A stretch of DNA of 64,000 nucleotides. It comes from G965200765 sp965200765 (GTDB lineage Bacteria; Pseudomonadota; Gammaproteobacteria; Arenicellales; JAJDZL01). Below, one piece after another: positions 35,411 to 43,409 of this stretch. The stretch's first letter is position 1; each line of letters starts with the position of its first letter. The position numbers were made by a program, and so were the translations under genes. The stretch spans positions 1,054,001-1,118,000 of the forward strand of contig OZ241380.1 of NCBI GenBank assembly GCA_965200765.1, written 5' to 3'. The notes below the pieces were generated by a model, which saw only the letters and a program-made list of their open reading frames with translations, ran no database searches and had not been told where the DNA came from.

Positions 35411-36319
35411 ATGCGTAGCAATCCCATGATGCGGAGACGTATTGCCTTGTACAGCCTGTTGACACCAGTGACGGTGTTTCTGAGCATATTCTTTTTGGGC
35501 CCTTTGTTCATCATTGCGGTATTCAGTTTTCTGGAGCCGGGCTTATATGGCGGTGTGGAATGGGTTTTCTATCACTGGAATTTCGGCAGAATCCTCGGAT
35601 GGGCCGACGGAATACAAGAAGAGTTTGATCCAGTCTATCTGGCTATTTTTGCCGGGTCACTGGAAGTTGCAAGCATAACGGTGGTGATTTGCCTGGTTGC
35701 GTGTTATCCGGTCGCATTCTGGGTGAGTCGCCTGACAGAATCCTGGCGAATTTTTTTCTTGTTTCTGATTACACTGCCGTTCTTTGCCAGTCTGATTGTT
35801 CGGCTTTATGCTTGGATCATGATTCTGACACCTAGCGGTGCCTTGAACCAAATCCTGCTTGGCCTAGGGGTCATTTCTGAACCTTTGGAAATCATTTTCA
35901 CTGCTAAGGCCGTCATCACCGGAATGGTGTATGTGATGGTGCCGTTTATGTTCCTACCGATCTATGCGAGTGTTGAAAAGCTTGACAAGTCCCTGATCGA
36001 AGCCAGTTTTGATTTGGGCGCAACGAAAATCCAGACGTTTTTGCGTGTCATATTGCCCTTGACCATGCCCGGTGTCGTTGGTGGTTCAATTATCGTATTC
36101 ATTCCATCGCTGGGAAATTTCATCGTTCCGGACATTCTCGGCGGTGCTCGTGTATTGATGATCGGCAATCTGGTCGAACAGCAGTTTCTGTATGCCCGCA
36201 ACTGGGCGTTTGGAGCTGCCTTGTCCATTCTGATCATGACCACAGTTCTCATCTTCCTTTTGGTGTACGTGAGAATTGTTCTCAGAAATGAAGATGAAGA
36301 ACAGGCATTGACGGTGTAA
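35411..36319 (+). CDS. polyamine ABC transporter permease (PotB/PotH type)
   Basis: 302 residues with six predicted membrane helices. The cytoplasmic EAA loop, LIEASFDLGATKIQTFLRV (about residues 196-214), contacts the ATPase. The first helix follows a short basic N-terminus, as in PotH. It pairs with the next gene to form the channel. Confidence 0.92.
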   Translation: MRSNPMMRRRIALYSLLTPVTVFLSIFFLGPLFIIAVFSFLEPGLYGGVEWVFYHWNFGRILGWADGIQEEFDPVYLAIFAGSLEVASITVVICLVACYPVAFWVSRLTESWRIFFLFLITLPFFASLIVRLYAWIMILTPSGALNQILLGLGVISEPLEIIFTAKAVITGMVYVMVPFMFLPIYASVEKLDKSLIEASFDLGATKIQTFLRVILPLTMPGVVGGSIIVFIPSLGNFIVPDILGGARVLMIGNLVEQQFLYARNWAFGAALSILIMTTVLIFLLVYVRIVLRNEDEEQALTV

Positions 36320-36323
36320 CGAA

Positions 36324-37205
36324 ATGTCGAACCTGTTCTCATTTGCTTCAAAGACAAACTTCTCCAGGAAGGGAACTTCCTGGAGCTGGCGCGCCTTGAC
36401 AGCTTATAGCATTGTGTTTTTTGTATTCATCTATGCGCCGTTGTTTGTCATCATTGGCTATTCGTTCAATGCCAATCCGGTCAATATGATGGTTTGGTCA
36501 GGCTTCACCTTCGACTGGTACTTGAGTATTTTCGGTTTTTCTTCCGAGTATTTCGGCTCGGTGGTGCTGTCCGATGCCGTGTATGTGGATTCTACGGAAG
36601 AACTGCTTGGCGCGGTTCAAAACAGCCTGATTGTGGCATTCACAACCACAGCAATATCTACGGTGCTCGGCACTTCGACTGCACTTGCATTGGCCCGGTT
36701 TCGGTTTCGAATGCGAGTGTTCTACCGTATGTTGATGTTCATGCCGATGATCATGCCCGACATTGTTCTGGGAATCGGACTTCTGATATTTTTCGTAACT
36801 GCCGGCATCAAGCTTGGATTGACCAGTATTATCATCGGTCACTGCACATTCCTTGGCAGCTATGTATTCATCATTGTTTCCGCACGGCTTGCCGGGATGG
36901 ACCGGTCGCTGGAAGACGCATCTGCAGATCTGGGGGCAAACGAATGGATTACCATGCGAAAAGTCGTGTTGCCGCAACTGGCACCGGCGATTTTCGGCGG
37001 CGCCATGCTTGCATTTATCATTTCCATGGACGATCTGGTGATTACCTATTTTATTGCTGGTGTGGATGCAACAACACTGCCGCTGTTTATTCTCAGTATG
37101 GTGCGCCGTGGTGTAAAGCCGGAAATCAATGCAATTGCAACCGTTCTTGTACTGTTTTCGCTGGTTGTGGCCGCCGCGGGCTTGTATTTGCGCCGTCGGC
37201 AATGA
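36324..37205 (+). CDS. polyamine ABC transporter permease (PotC/PotI type)
   Basis: 293 residues, six predicted membrane helices. EAA loop near residues 193-212 (LEDASADLGANEWITMRKV). The N-terminal half has the long periplasmic loop typical of PotI/PotC. The last gene of the transporter proper; the DmpA-type peptidase starts 30 bp downstream and is probably co-transcribed. Confidence 0.92.
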   Translation: MSNLFSFASKTNFSRKGTSWSWRALTAYSIVFFVFIYAPLFVIIGYSFNANPVNMMVWSGFTFDWYLSIFGFSSEYFGSVVLSDAVYVDSTEELLGAVQNSLIVAFTTTAISTVLGTSTALALARFRFRMRVFYRMLMFMPMIMPDIVLGIGLLIFFVTAGIKLGLTSIIIGHCTFLGSYVFIIVSARLAGMDRSLEDASADLGANEWITMRKVVLPQLAPAIFGGAMLAFIISMDDLVITYFIAGVDATTLPLFILSMVRRGVKPEINAIATVLVLFSLVVAAAGLYLRRRQ

Positions 37206-37235
37206 ATCTTAACAATTTGCAAAAAGGGAGATAAT

Positions 37236-38336
37236 ATGAACAAACCGCGAGCGAGAGAACTGGGTTTGAACTTTCCGGGCGTTACGGGGCCCAATAACAG
37301 TTTGACAGATATTGACGGAGTCTTGGTGGGGCATACTACACTCATCAATGATGAACCTGCTTCCGGCGACTTGCCGATTCGAACCGGAGTCACTGTTATT
37401 TTGCCCGACGGCAGAAATCCTGAGCCCAAGCCCATCTGGGCCGGACAATTCAGTTTGAACGGCAATGGAGAAATGACCGGAACTCACTGGATCCAGGATG
37501 CCGGTTACTTTTTTGGTCCGGTATGTATCACAAATACGCACTCTGTCGGAATCGTGCACCATGCAGCAACTCGATGGATGCTGGACACCTATGCCGACAA
37601 TTTTGAAGGTGATTATGTATGGGCCATGCCAGTCGTCGCTGAAACCTACGACGGAGTTCTGAATGATATCAACGGTCAGCATGTGAATGAGCGACATGTT
37701 TTTGATGCGTTTGAAACGGCCAGAAGCGGGGCTCCCCTGGAGGGGAATGTAGGTGGCGGTACTGGAATGATTTGCTATGAATTCAAAGGTGGTGTGGGTA
37801 CTTCGTCAAGAATCGTTGAAATTGGCGGCAAAACCTATACGGTTGCTGCACAGGTGCAGGCAAACCACGGTCTGCGCGACTGGCTCAGTATTCTGGGGGT
37901 GCCGGTGGGCCGAGAACTCAGAGAAGATCTTCTGTTTGAGCGAGAAACCGGTTCGATTATCGTGATTCTGGGCACCAATGCACCATTGTCACCCTTGTAT
38001 ATGCGACATCTGGCTCGTCGGGCAGCAGTGGGAATTGGTCGAAACGGAACTCCAGGCGGCAACAATTCCGGTGATATCTTTCTTGCGTTCAGCACCGCCA
38101 ACAAACAGCGCTTGCCCGAGTTTTCACCGCCGCTACTGGAAATGCAATACTTGAACGGAGAATTGATGGACCCGTTGTATTTGGGTGCCGTGGAAGCGGT
38201 TGAAGAAGCTGTGGTCAATGCTCTGGTTGCGGCCGATTCCATGACAACGGTCAAGCCGGCAGGAAAAATGTGCAGTGCAATCGACCATCAGCAACTGTGT
38301 GACATCATGGGCAAGTATGGACGATTGAATTCCTAA
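37236..38336 (+). CDS. P1-family (DmpA/BapA-type) aminopeptidase
   Basis: 366 residues of the self-cleaving Ntn-like DmpA fold. The autocatalytic site is in GGNNSGDIFLAF (Ser about residue 276), with cleavage expected between Asn and Ser to give alpha and beta subunits. The N-terminal GVTGPNNSLTDIDGVLVGHTT and NTHSVGIVHH are family marks. Known members release N-terminal D- or beta-amino acids or act on amides. Behind a polyamine-type transporter it may process an imported amide or peptide-like polyamine conjugate (inference). Confidence 0.88.
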   Translation: MNKPRARELGLNFPGVTGPNNSLTDIDGVLVGHTTLINDEPASGDLPIRTGVTVILPDGRNPEPKPIWAGQFSLNGNGEMTGTHWIQDAGYFFGPVCITNTHSVGIVHHAATRWMLDTYADNFEGDYVWAMPVVAETYDGVLNDINGQHVNERHVFDAFETARSGAPLEGNVGGGTGMICYEFKGGVGTSSRIVEIGGKTYTVAAQVQANHGLRDWLSILGVPVGRELREDLLFERETGSIIVILGTNAPLSPLYMRHLARRAAVGIGRNGTPGGNNSGDIFLAFSTANKQRLPEFSPPLLEMQYLNGELMDPLYLGAVEAVEEAVVNALVAADSMTTVKPAGKMCSAIDHQQLCDIMGKYGRLNS

Positions 38337-38467
38337 ATGCCCATTTCAGACTTGATTTTTCCTGTTGTACGGTATTGAAAGCAAGCATCGCCACTCTCAA
38401 TTTGTTCATTGCGACAAAATTTTTCCATTGTTACGCTAAAATATGTTGTTGACCGAGAAATTACTGT

Positions 38468-38629
38468 ATGACTCAGGACCTCAAACACGACGAAAAAATT
38501 GATAGCTTAGACGAGCAGACAGTTAACAATACCGGTCAAAAGGAAATTCCGAAAGGAGACAAAGTTGTCAGGCCTGATCCTACTCGTTACGGCGATTGGG
38601 AAAAAGACGGCAAGTGTATTGATTTTTAG
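38468..38629 (+). CDS. SDHAF4-like succinate dehydrogenase assembly factor (DUF1674)
   Basis: 53 residues. The hallmark C-terminus of the family, DPTRYGDWEKDGKCIDF, is complete; mitochondrial SDHAF4 and its alphaproteobacterial relatives end the same way. The N-terminal half is acidic and probably disordered. SDHAF4 binds flavinylated SdhA before assembly with SdhB and limits radical formation. It lies 56 bp before sdhC in the same direction, so it is probably the first gene of the sdh operon. An AT-rich TAAAAT element near 38434 could be a -10 box. Confidence 0.88.
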   Translation: MTQDLKHDEKIDSLDEQTVNNTGQKEIPKGDKVVRPDPTRYGDWEKDGKCIDF

Positions 38630-38685
38630 TTGAAACAAGCGAGATTCAGTTAGAGAATTTGGTTTAACTTGTTGAAGTTGTAGAA

Positions 38686-39072
38686 GTGTCGTTACCCGAT
38701 CGTCCATTGTCCCCGCATCTACAGGTTTACAAGCCTCAAATCACGTCGGTTCTGTCAATATTTCACCGAATTTCCGGTGTGATTATTTCATTTGCAGCAT
38801 TGATGCTGGCAGTATGGCTAGGTGCGATTGCATATAGCCACGAGGCATATATCTCAATTCACGGTATTCTGTCCAGCTGGTTCGGGCAAATTGTATTATT
38901 CGCATTTACAGTGGCGCTTTTTTATCACCTGTGCAACGGGATTCGGCATCTGTTTTGGGACCTTGGGAAAGGACTGAAGATTGAGTCTGTGTATCGTAGC
39001 GGCTGGACTGCCGTAGTCGCATCATTGGTGTTGACGGTGCTTCTTTGGGTATTCGGCTATGCAAGTTGTTGA
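38686..39072 (+). CDS. sdhC: succinate dehydrogenase cytochrome b556 subunit
   Basis: 128 residues from GTG at 38686. The family signature RPLSPHLQVYKPQITSVLSI is at residues 6-25, with HRISG following and three predicted membrane helices. The haem-ligand His lies in FYHLCNGIRHL (about residue 84-94). It anchors the complex and binds haem b and quinone. Confidence 0.93.
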   Translation: MSLPDRPLSPHLQVYKPQITSVLSIFHRISGVIISFAALMLAVWLGAIAYSHEAYISIHGILSSWFGQIVLFAFTVALFYHLCNGIRHLFWDLGKGLKIESVYRSGWTAVVASLVLTVLLWVFGYASC

Positions 39073-39081
39073 TTGGCAGAA

Positions 39082-39456
39082 ATGAACTATCGATCTCCTC
39101 TTGCACGCGTACTTGGACTGGGTTCTGCCAGAGAAGGCTCGGCCCATTGGTGGTGGCAACGTTTGACGGCAGTGGCGCTTGTTCCTTTGACTGTGTGGTT
39201 CACGTTTTCTGTAGCCTCGCTTGCAGGACAGTGCTATCTCGACGTCTATGCCTGGTTGAAGCAACCGTGGTCGTCAACATTGTTGATCGCGTTTGTGGTG
39301 TGCGTGTTCTATCATGCGCAACTGGGCATGCAGGTGGTAATTGAAGACTATGCGAAACGGGAAGGGGTGCGTATTGCTTCGATCATTTCAGTCAAGTTTT
39401 TGTCCGCTGTGCTTATGATATTCAGTACGATTTCAATTTTGCAAGTCGCGTTGTAG
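39082..39456 (+). CDS. sdhD: succinate dehydrogenase membrane anchor subunit
   Basis: 124 residues from ATG at 39082; a TTG at 39073 directly after the sdhC stop is the alternative. The N-terminal YRSPLARVLGLGSAREGS and HWWWQR are typical of the alphaproteobacterial/mitochondrial-like SdhD type. Three membrane helices are predicted, with YHAQLGMQVVIEDY marking the quinone-side loop. It ends 2 bp before sdhA. Confidence 0.9.
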   Translation: MNYRSPLARVLGLGSAREGSAHWWWQRLTAVALVPLTVWFTFSVASLAGQCYLDVYAWLKQPWSSTLLIAFVVCVFYHAQLGMQVVIEDYAKREGVRIASIISVKFLSAVLMIFSTISILQVAL

Positions 39457-39458
39457 CC

Positions 39459-41249
39459 ATGGCAATGAGTGCTTACGAAATTGCCGACCATTCTTACGAT
39501 GTCGTAGTAATCGGCGCGGGTGGTGCCGGGCTTCGAGCGACTTTCGGTGTTGCACAGGCCGGATTGTCCACGGCATGCATCACCAAGGTGTTCCCGACGC
39601 GTAGTCACACCGTTGCGGCGCAAGGCGGAATCAGTGCCGCCTTGGGAAATATGAATATCGACGACTGGCGCTGGCACATGTATGACACCGTCAAGGGTTC
39701 GGATTGGCTTGGCGATCAGGATGCAATTGAGTACATGTGCCGTGAAGCACCGAATGCAGTCATTGAACTGGAGCACTACGGAGTGCCATTTTCACGTACT
39801 GAGGACGGATTGATTTATCAGCGAGCATTCGGCGGAATGACGACACATTTCGGTGAAGGACAGGCGATGCGCACCTGTGCTGCGGCAGACCGTACCGGCC
39901 ATGCGATTTTGCATGCACTGTACCAGCAGGCATTGAAGAACAAGGCAGAATTTTTTGTAGAATACTTTGCTTTGGATTTGCTGATGCATGAAGGCGAGTG
40001 CAGGGGCGTGCTTGCATGGCGACTGGATGATGGCACCTTGCATCGAATTCAGGCCAAGCTGGTAATCTTGGCGACTGGCGGCTATGGACGAACATTTTTT
40101 TCCTGCACCTCTGCGCATACATGTACTGGCGATGGCAATGCCATGCTACTGAGGGCCGGTTTGCCACTTCAGGATATGGAATTTATTCAATTCCATCCGA
40201 CAGGTATCTATGGTTCCGGATGCTTGATTACTGAAGGCGCCAGAGGCGAGGGGGGTTATTTGACCAATGCAGATGGGGAACGGTTCATGGAGCGCTATGC
40301 TCCCAATGCCAAGGACCTGGCTTCACGCGATGTTGTCAGTCGTTCGATGACACTGGAGATTCGAGAAGGACGAGGTGTTGGGACGGAGACAGATCATATT
40401 TTTCTGCATCTTGAACATTTGGGCCCGGAGGTGTTGCAGGAGCGTTTGCCGGGGATATCGGAAACAGCAAAGATTTTTGCCGGTGTTGATGTGACCCGCT
40501 CACCGATTCCGGTAATTCCGACGGTACACTACAACATGGGAGGCATACCGACGAATTATCGAAGCGAGGTGGTCATTCGCAAAGACGGCGACAACGACTT
40601 TGTAGTTCCCGGCTTGATGGCTATTGGCGAGACTGCATGCGTTTCCGTGCATGGCGCGAATCGTCTCGGCTCCAACTCTTTGCTTGATCTAGTAGTTTTT
40701 GGCCGCTCGGCCGCGGACCGCGCCCAGCAACTGATCAAGCCCAGAGAAGTCAAGCGCTCCTTGCCCAGAAACATTGAAGAGTATGCTATTGAACACTTTG
40801 ACAAGCTTCGTTATGCAAATGGTTCTACTCCAACTGCTGATATTCGGTTGCGAATGCAGAGAATCATGCAAAATTATTGCGGTGTATTTCGTACCGGTGA
40901 TATTCTGCAGGAAGGTACCGAGAAACTTCAGGGAGTTTGGGATGAGATGCAAGATATACGCGTAGTTGATCGTTCACTGGTATGGAATACGGATTTGGTG
41001 GAAACGCTGGAGTTGGACAATTTGATTCGACAAGCTCTTGTGGCCATCTATTCGGCCATCAACCGGCAAGAGAGTCGCGGTGCGCATGCGCGCGAGGATT
41101 TTCCGGACCGCGACGACAAGAACTGGATGAAGCATACGCTAGCCTGGCTGGATAACTCTGGCAAAGTTTCAATTGACTATCGGCCGGTTCACATGTACAC
41201 CTTGACGGATGACATTGAGCTTATTTCACCGAAAGCACGGATATATTGA
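39459..41249 (+). CDS. sdhA: succinate dehydrogenase flavoprotein subunit
   Basis: 596 residues. The FAD motif VVVIGAGGAGLRA is at residues 14-26, and the covalent flavin His is in SHTVAAQGG (about residue 49). The active-site stretches ERYAPNAKDLASRDVVSRSM and PTVHYNMGG are intact. It oxidises succinate to fumarate in the TCA cycle and complex II. Its stop overlaps a possible TTG start of sdhB. Confidence 0.97.
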   Translation: MAMSAYEIADHSYDVVVIGAGGAGLRATFGVAQAGLSTACITKVFPTRSHTVAAQGGISAALGNMNIDDWRWHMYDTVKGSDWLGDQDAIEYMCREAPNAVIELEHYGVPFSRTEDGLIYQRAFGGMTTHFGEGQAMRTCAAADRTGHAILHALYQQALKNKAEFFVEYFALDLLMHEGECRGVLAWRLDDGTLHRIQAKLVILATGGYGRTFFSCTSAHTCTGDGNAMLLRAGLPLQDMEFIQFHPTGIYGSGCLITEGARGEGGYLTNADGERFMERYAPNAKDLASRDVVSRSMTLEIREGRGVGTETDHIFLHLEHLGPEVLQERLPGISETAKIFAGVDVTRSPIPVIPTVHYNMGGIPTNYRSEVVIRKDGDNDFVVPGLMAIGETACVSVHGANRLGSNSLLDLVVFGRSAADRAQQLIKPREVKRSLPRNIEEYAIEHFDKLRYANGSTPTADIRLRMQRIMQNYCGVFRTGDILQEGTEKLQGVWDEMQDIRVVDRSLVWNTDLVETLELDNLIRQALVAIYSAINRQESRGAHAREDFPDRDDKNWMKHTLAWLDNSGKVSIDYRPVHMYTLTDDIELISPKARIY

Positions 41250-41266
41250 CAGATAAGGTATGTATT

Positions 41267-42046
41267 GTGGGTAAATTTCGTCTTCCAAAAAATTCTGTAG
41301 TTCGGTCAGGCACGGTACACAAAGAGAAAGGTACCGCCAAAGATCCCAAAATATTCAAAATCTACCGGTGGGAACCGGATAGTGGTGAAACTCCAAGCCT
41401 GGACACTTATGAAGTTGATATGGAACAATGTGGTCCAATGGTTCTGGATGCGTTGATCAAGATCAAGAATGAAATTGACTCGACCCTGACATTTCGTCGT
41501 TCCTGTCGAGAAGGAATCTGCGGTTCATGTGCCATGAATATTGATGGTACGAATACTCTGGCTTGCATCAAGCCCATTGATGAAGTGAAAAAGGATGTAA
41601 AGATTTATCCATTGCCGCATTTGCCGGTTGTCAAGGATCTGGTTCCGGACTTGACACACTTCTATGCACAATACGCTTCAATTCGTCCCTGGGTTCAAAC
41701 TCAGTCATCGCTTGCCAACGACAAGGAAACTTTGCAATCCGTTGAAGAAAGGGCGAAGCTTGACGGCTTGTACGAATGTATATTATGTGCCTGTTGCTCA
41801 ACGAGTTGTCCAAGTTACTGGTGGAACAGTGATCGCTATCTGGGACCAGCAATTTTGTTGCAGGCGTATCGGTGGATATCAGATTCCAGAGATGAAGCCA
41901 CGGGTGAGCGTCTGGATGAGTTGCAGGACCCGTTTCGCCTTTACCGTTGCCATACCATCATGAATTGTACGAATACATGTCCCAAGAACTTGAATCCAGG
42001 CAAGGCGATCGTAGAAATCAAGAAATTGCTGGCGCTGAGGCAATAG
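41267..42046 (+). CDS. sdhB: succinate dehydrogenase iron-sulfur subunit
   Basis: 259 residues if the GTG at 41267 is used, with AAGG about 8 bp upstream. A TTG at 41246, overlapping the sdhA stop, would add seven residues. [2Fe-2S] ligands lie in CREGICGSC plus the Cys of LACI. The [4Fe-4S] and [3Fe-4S] ligands lie in CILCACCSTSCPSYWW and CHTIMNCTNTCPKNLNP. It carries electrons from FAD to quinone. Its 3' end overlaps sdhE out of frame. Confidence 0.95.
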   Translation: MGKFRLPKNSVVRSGTVHKEKGTAKDPKIFKIYRWEPDSGETPSLDTYEVDMEQCGPMVLDALIKIKNEIDSTLTFRRSCREGICGSCAMNIDGTNTLACIKPIDEVKKDVKIYPLPHLPVVKDLVPDLTHFYAQYASIRPWVQTQSSLANDKETLQSVEERAKLDGLYECILCACCSTSCPSYWWNSDRYLGPAILLQAYRWISDSRDEATGERLDELQDPFRLYRCHTIMNCTNTCPKNLNPGKAIVEIKKLLALRQ

Positions 42047-42333
42047 AACCTCCTGCGCTTGACGAAATCGCAAGGCGTAATCGTCTTTTATGGCGATGTC
42101 GACAGGGAACGAAGGAACTGGATGTATTGCTAACTGATTTTCTTGTTGACCATGCTGAAAAATTTACAGTCAGCGAAATTACAATATTTGAAGCAGTATT
42201 GAATCATTCAAACGAGGAATTGATGCAATGGCTGTTGACTGAGCATTTGCCAGAAGACGCTCAAATTGCCGCAATGGTGATGCGGATTCGATGCTATCGA
42301 CAGAAATCAACCGATGGTGATTCAAATGGATAA
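41977..42333 (+). CDS. sdhE: SdhE/SDHAF2-like FAD assembly factor
   Basis: 118 residues from ATG at 41977 (a TTG at 41947 is also in frame). The core, RNRLLWRCRQGTKELDVLL, with the RGxxE-like element RQGTKELD needed for SdhA flavinylation, starts only at about residue 28. The usual protein is 80-95 residues, so this form has an extended N-terminus encoded inside sdhB (70-nt overlap). No ATG, GTG or TTG lies between 41979 and the core, so either the overlap is real or a rare start such as ATT is used. Confidence 0.85.
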   Translation: MSQELESRQGDRRNQEIAGAEAIEPPALDEIARRNRLLWRCRQGTKELDVLLTDFLVDHAEKFTVSEITIFEAVLNHSNEELMQWLLTEHLPEDAQIAAMVMRIRCYRQKSTDGDSNG

Positions 42334-43069
42334 TTCTTCAAGAAAAAGCAGTACATACCGCAAGGATTCCGGAACGGGTTTCCTTGATCAAAATGGTGTC
42401 AACATGCGTTGCGTTTTTGAGACTGAAGAAGTCAAGCACTTGATCACTGCGACTTACCCGGGAGTGAATGAACGGGAATATCCAAGCACCGTGCTATTGG
42501 CAAGTGCAGGAAGCGCATTGTGGAAAGCAATGAACCAAAATGGTTTGCAGTTTCCGGACCCGGTTGATACTTTCAGTACCAAAGTAGCCATCGAATATGC
42601 AACTGAGCATTTGCAGGCGGAATTCAAAATCCTCTATCCATCGAACGAATACCTGGTTTCTTTACCTGAATTTGGCAAGCTGGCCGGATGGGGTCACATG
42701 TCTCCTTTGAGAGTAGGAATCCACCCGAAATATGGAACTTGGTTCGCCTATCGTGTATTGATGTTGCTCAGTGTCAAACTACCCCCAACAGAACGAGAAG
42801 AAACAGAACATCCGTGCTTGAGTTGTATTGACAAGCCATGCCAACCAGTGTGCCCGGCAAGTGCTGTCAATGAAATTGGTGACTTCAATCTGGACAAGTG
42901 TTTTGGCTACAGAGATCGGCAAGATTCACCGTGTGCACGTCTGTGCCAGTCGCGGATTCGTTGTCCGGTCGGTTCTGAATATCAATATACGAAGGACCAA
43001 ATCAATTATTTCTATGATCGCTCACTGGTATCACTGAAGTGGTACTTCAAATCAAATTCTTATGGATAG
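42314..43069 (+). CDS. 4Fe-4S ferredoxin-like protein of unknown function
   Basis: 251 residues; ATG 42314 (or 42326) overlaps the end of sdhE. The N-terminal two thirds carry no motif I know. The C-terminal third has a ferredoxin-like Cys set: HPCLSCIDKPCQPVCPASAV, a single Cys in LDKCFGYR, then CARLCQSRIRCPVG. This could bind one [4Fe-4S] cluster or more, in the style of the ferredoxin domain of epoxyqueuosine reductase and corrinoid-type reductases, but no cobalamin domain is evident. Its position suggests a redox role linked to SDH, which is inference. Confidence 0.65.
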   Translation: MVIQMDNSSRKSSTYRKDSGTGFLDQNGVNMRCVFETEEVKHLITATYPGVNEREYPSTVLLASAGSALWKAMNQNGLQFPDPVDTFSTKVAIEYATEHLQAEFKILYPSNEYLVSLPEFGKLAGWGHMSPLRVGIHPKYGTWFAYRVLMLLSVKLPPTEREETEHPCLSCIDKPCQPVCPASAVNEIGDFNLDKCFGYRDRQDSPCARLCQSRIRCPVGSEYQYTKDQINYFYDRSLVSLKWYFKSNSYG

Positions 43070-43409
43070 ATTTTTTTGGTTCACATTTGTGAAATACAAG
43101 AGCAGTGAATGGAGAAATTGCCGTTGTAGAAATTCCGGGTCTATCAGCACCAACAGAGAGCTGAAAAACCGAACTGAATATTGCAAATTTCTCCGCTTCA
43201 GTTAAGAATTTTCTCAAAGAAAATTATCTAACGATTTGAATCAAAAGCAGAATCTCAATACGATTGAATCATACGCAAATTTTATTCGCTAACGCCTGTC
43301 CCCAGATTACACAGAGGTAGCGGAGTTTTCTACGATGCTTTGAAGACTCAATCTACACTGATCGTATTACCCTCGAATTGCCTGTTAAATGAATTGAAAA
43401 TTCTTACAA
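43070..43409. other. gene-free convergent intergenic region
   Basis: 340 bp between the + strand Fe-S gene and the - strand acs gene. AT-rich, with no credible frame and no clear hairpin-plus-T terminator on either strand. Confidence 0.6.

Noticed and set aside
36494..37234. 246-codon + strand frame and a 234-codon - strand frame over the second permease
   Set aside because: Both overlap a clear PotC/PotI-type permease with an intact EAA loop; their translations are Cys/His-rich without domain.
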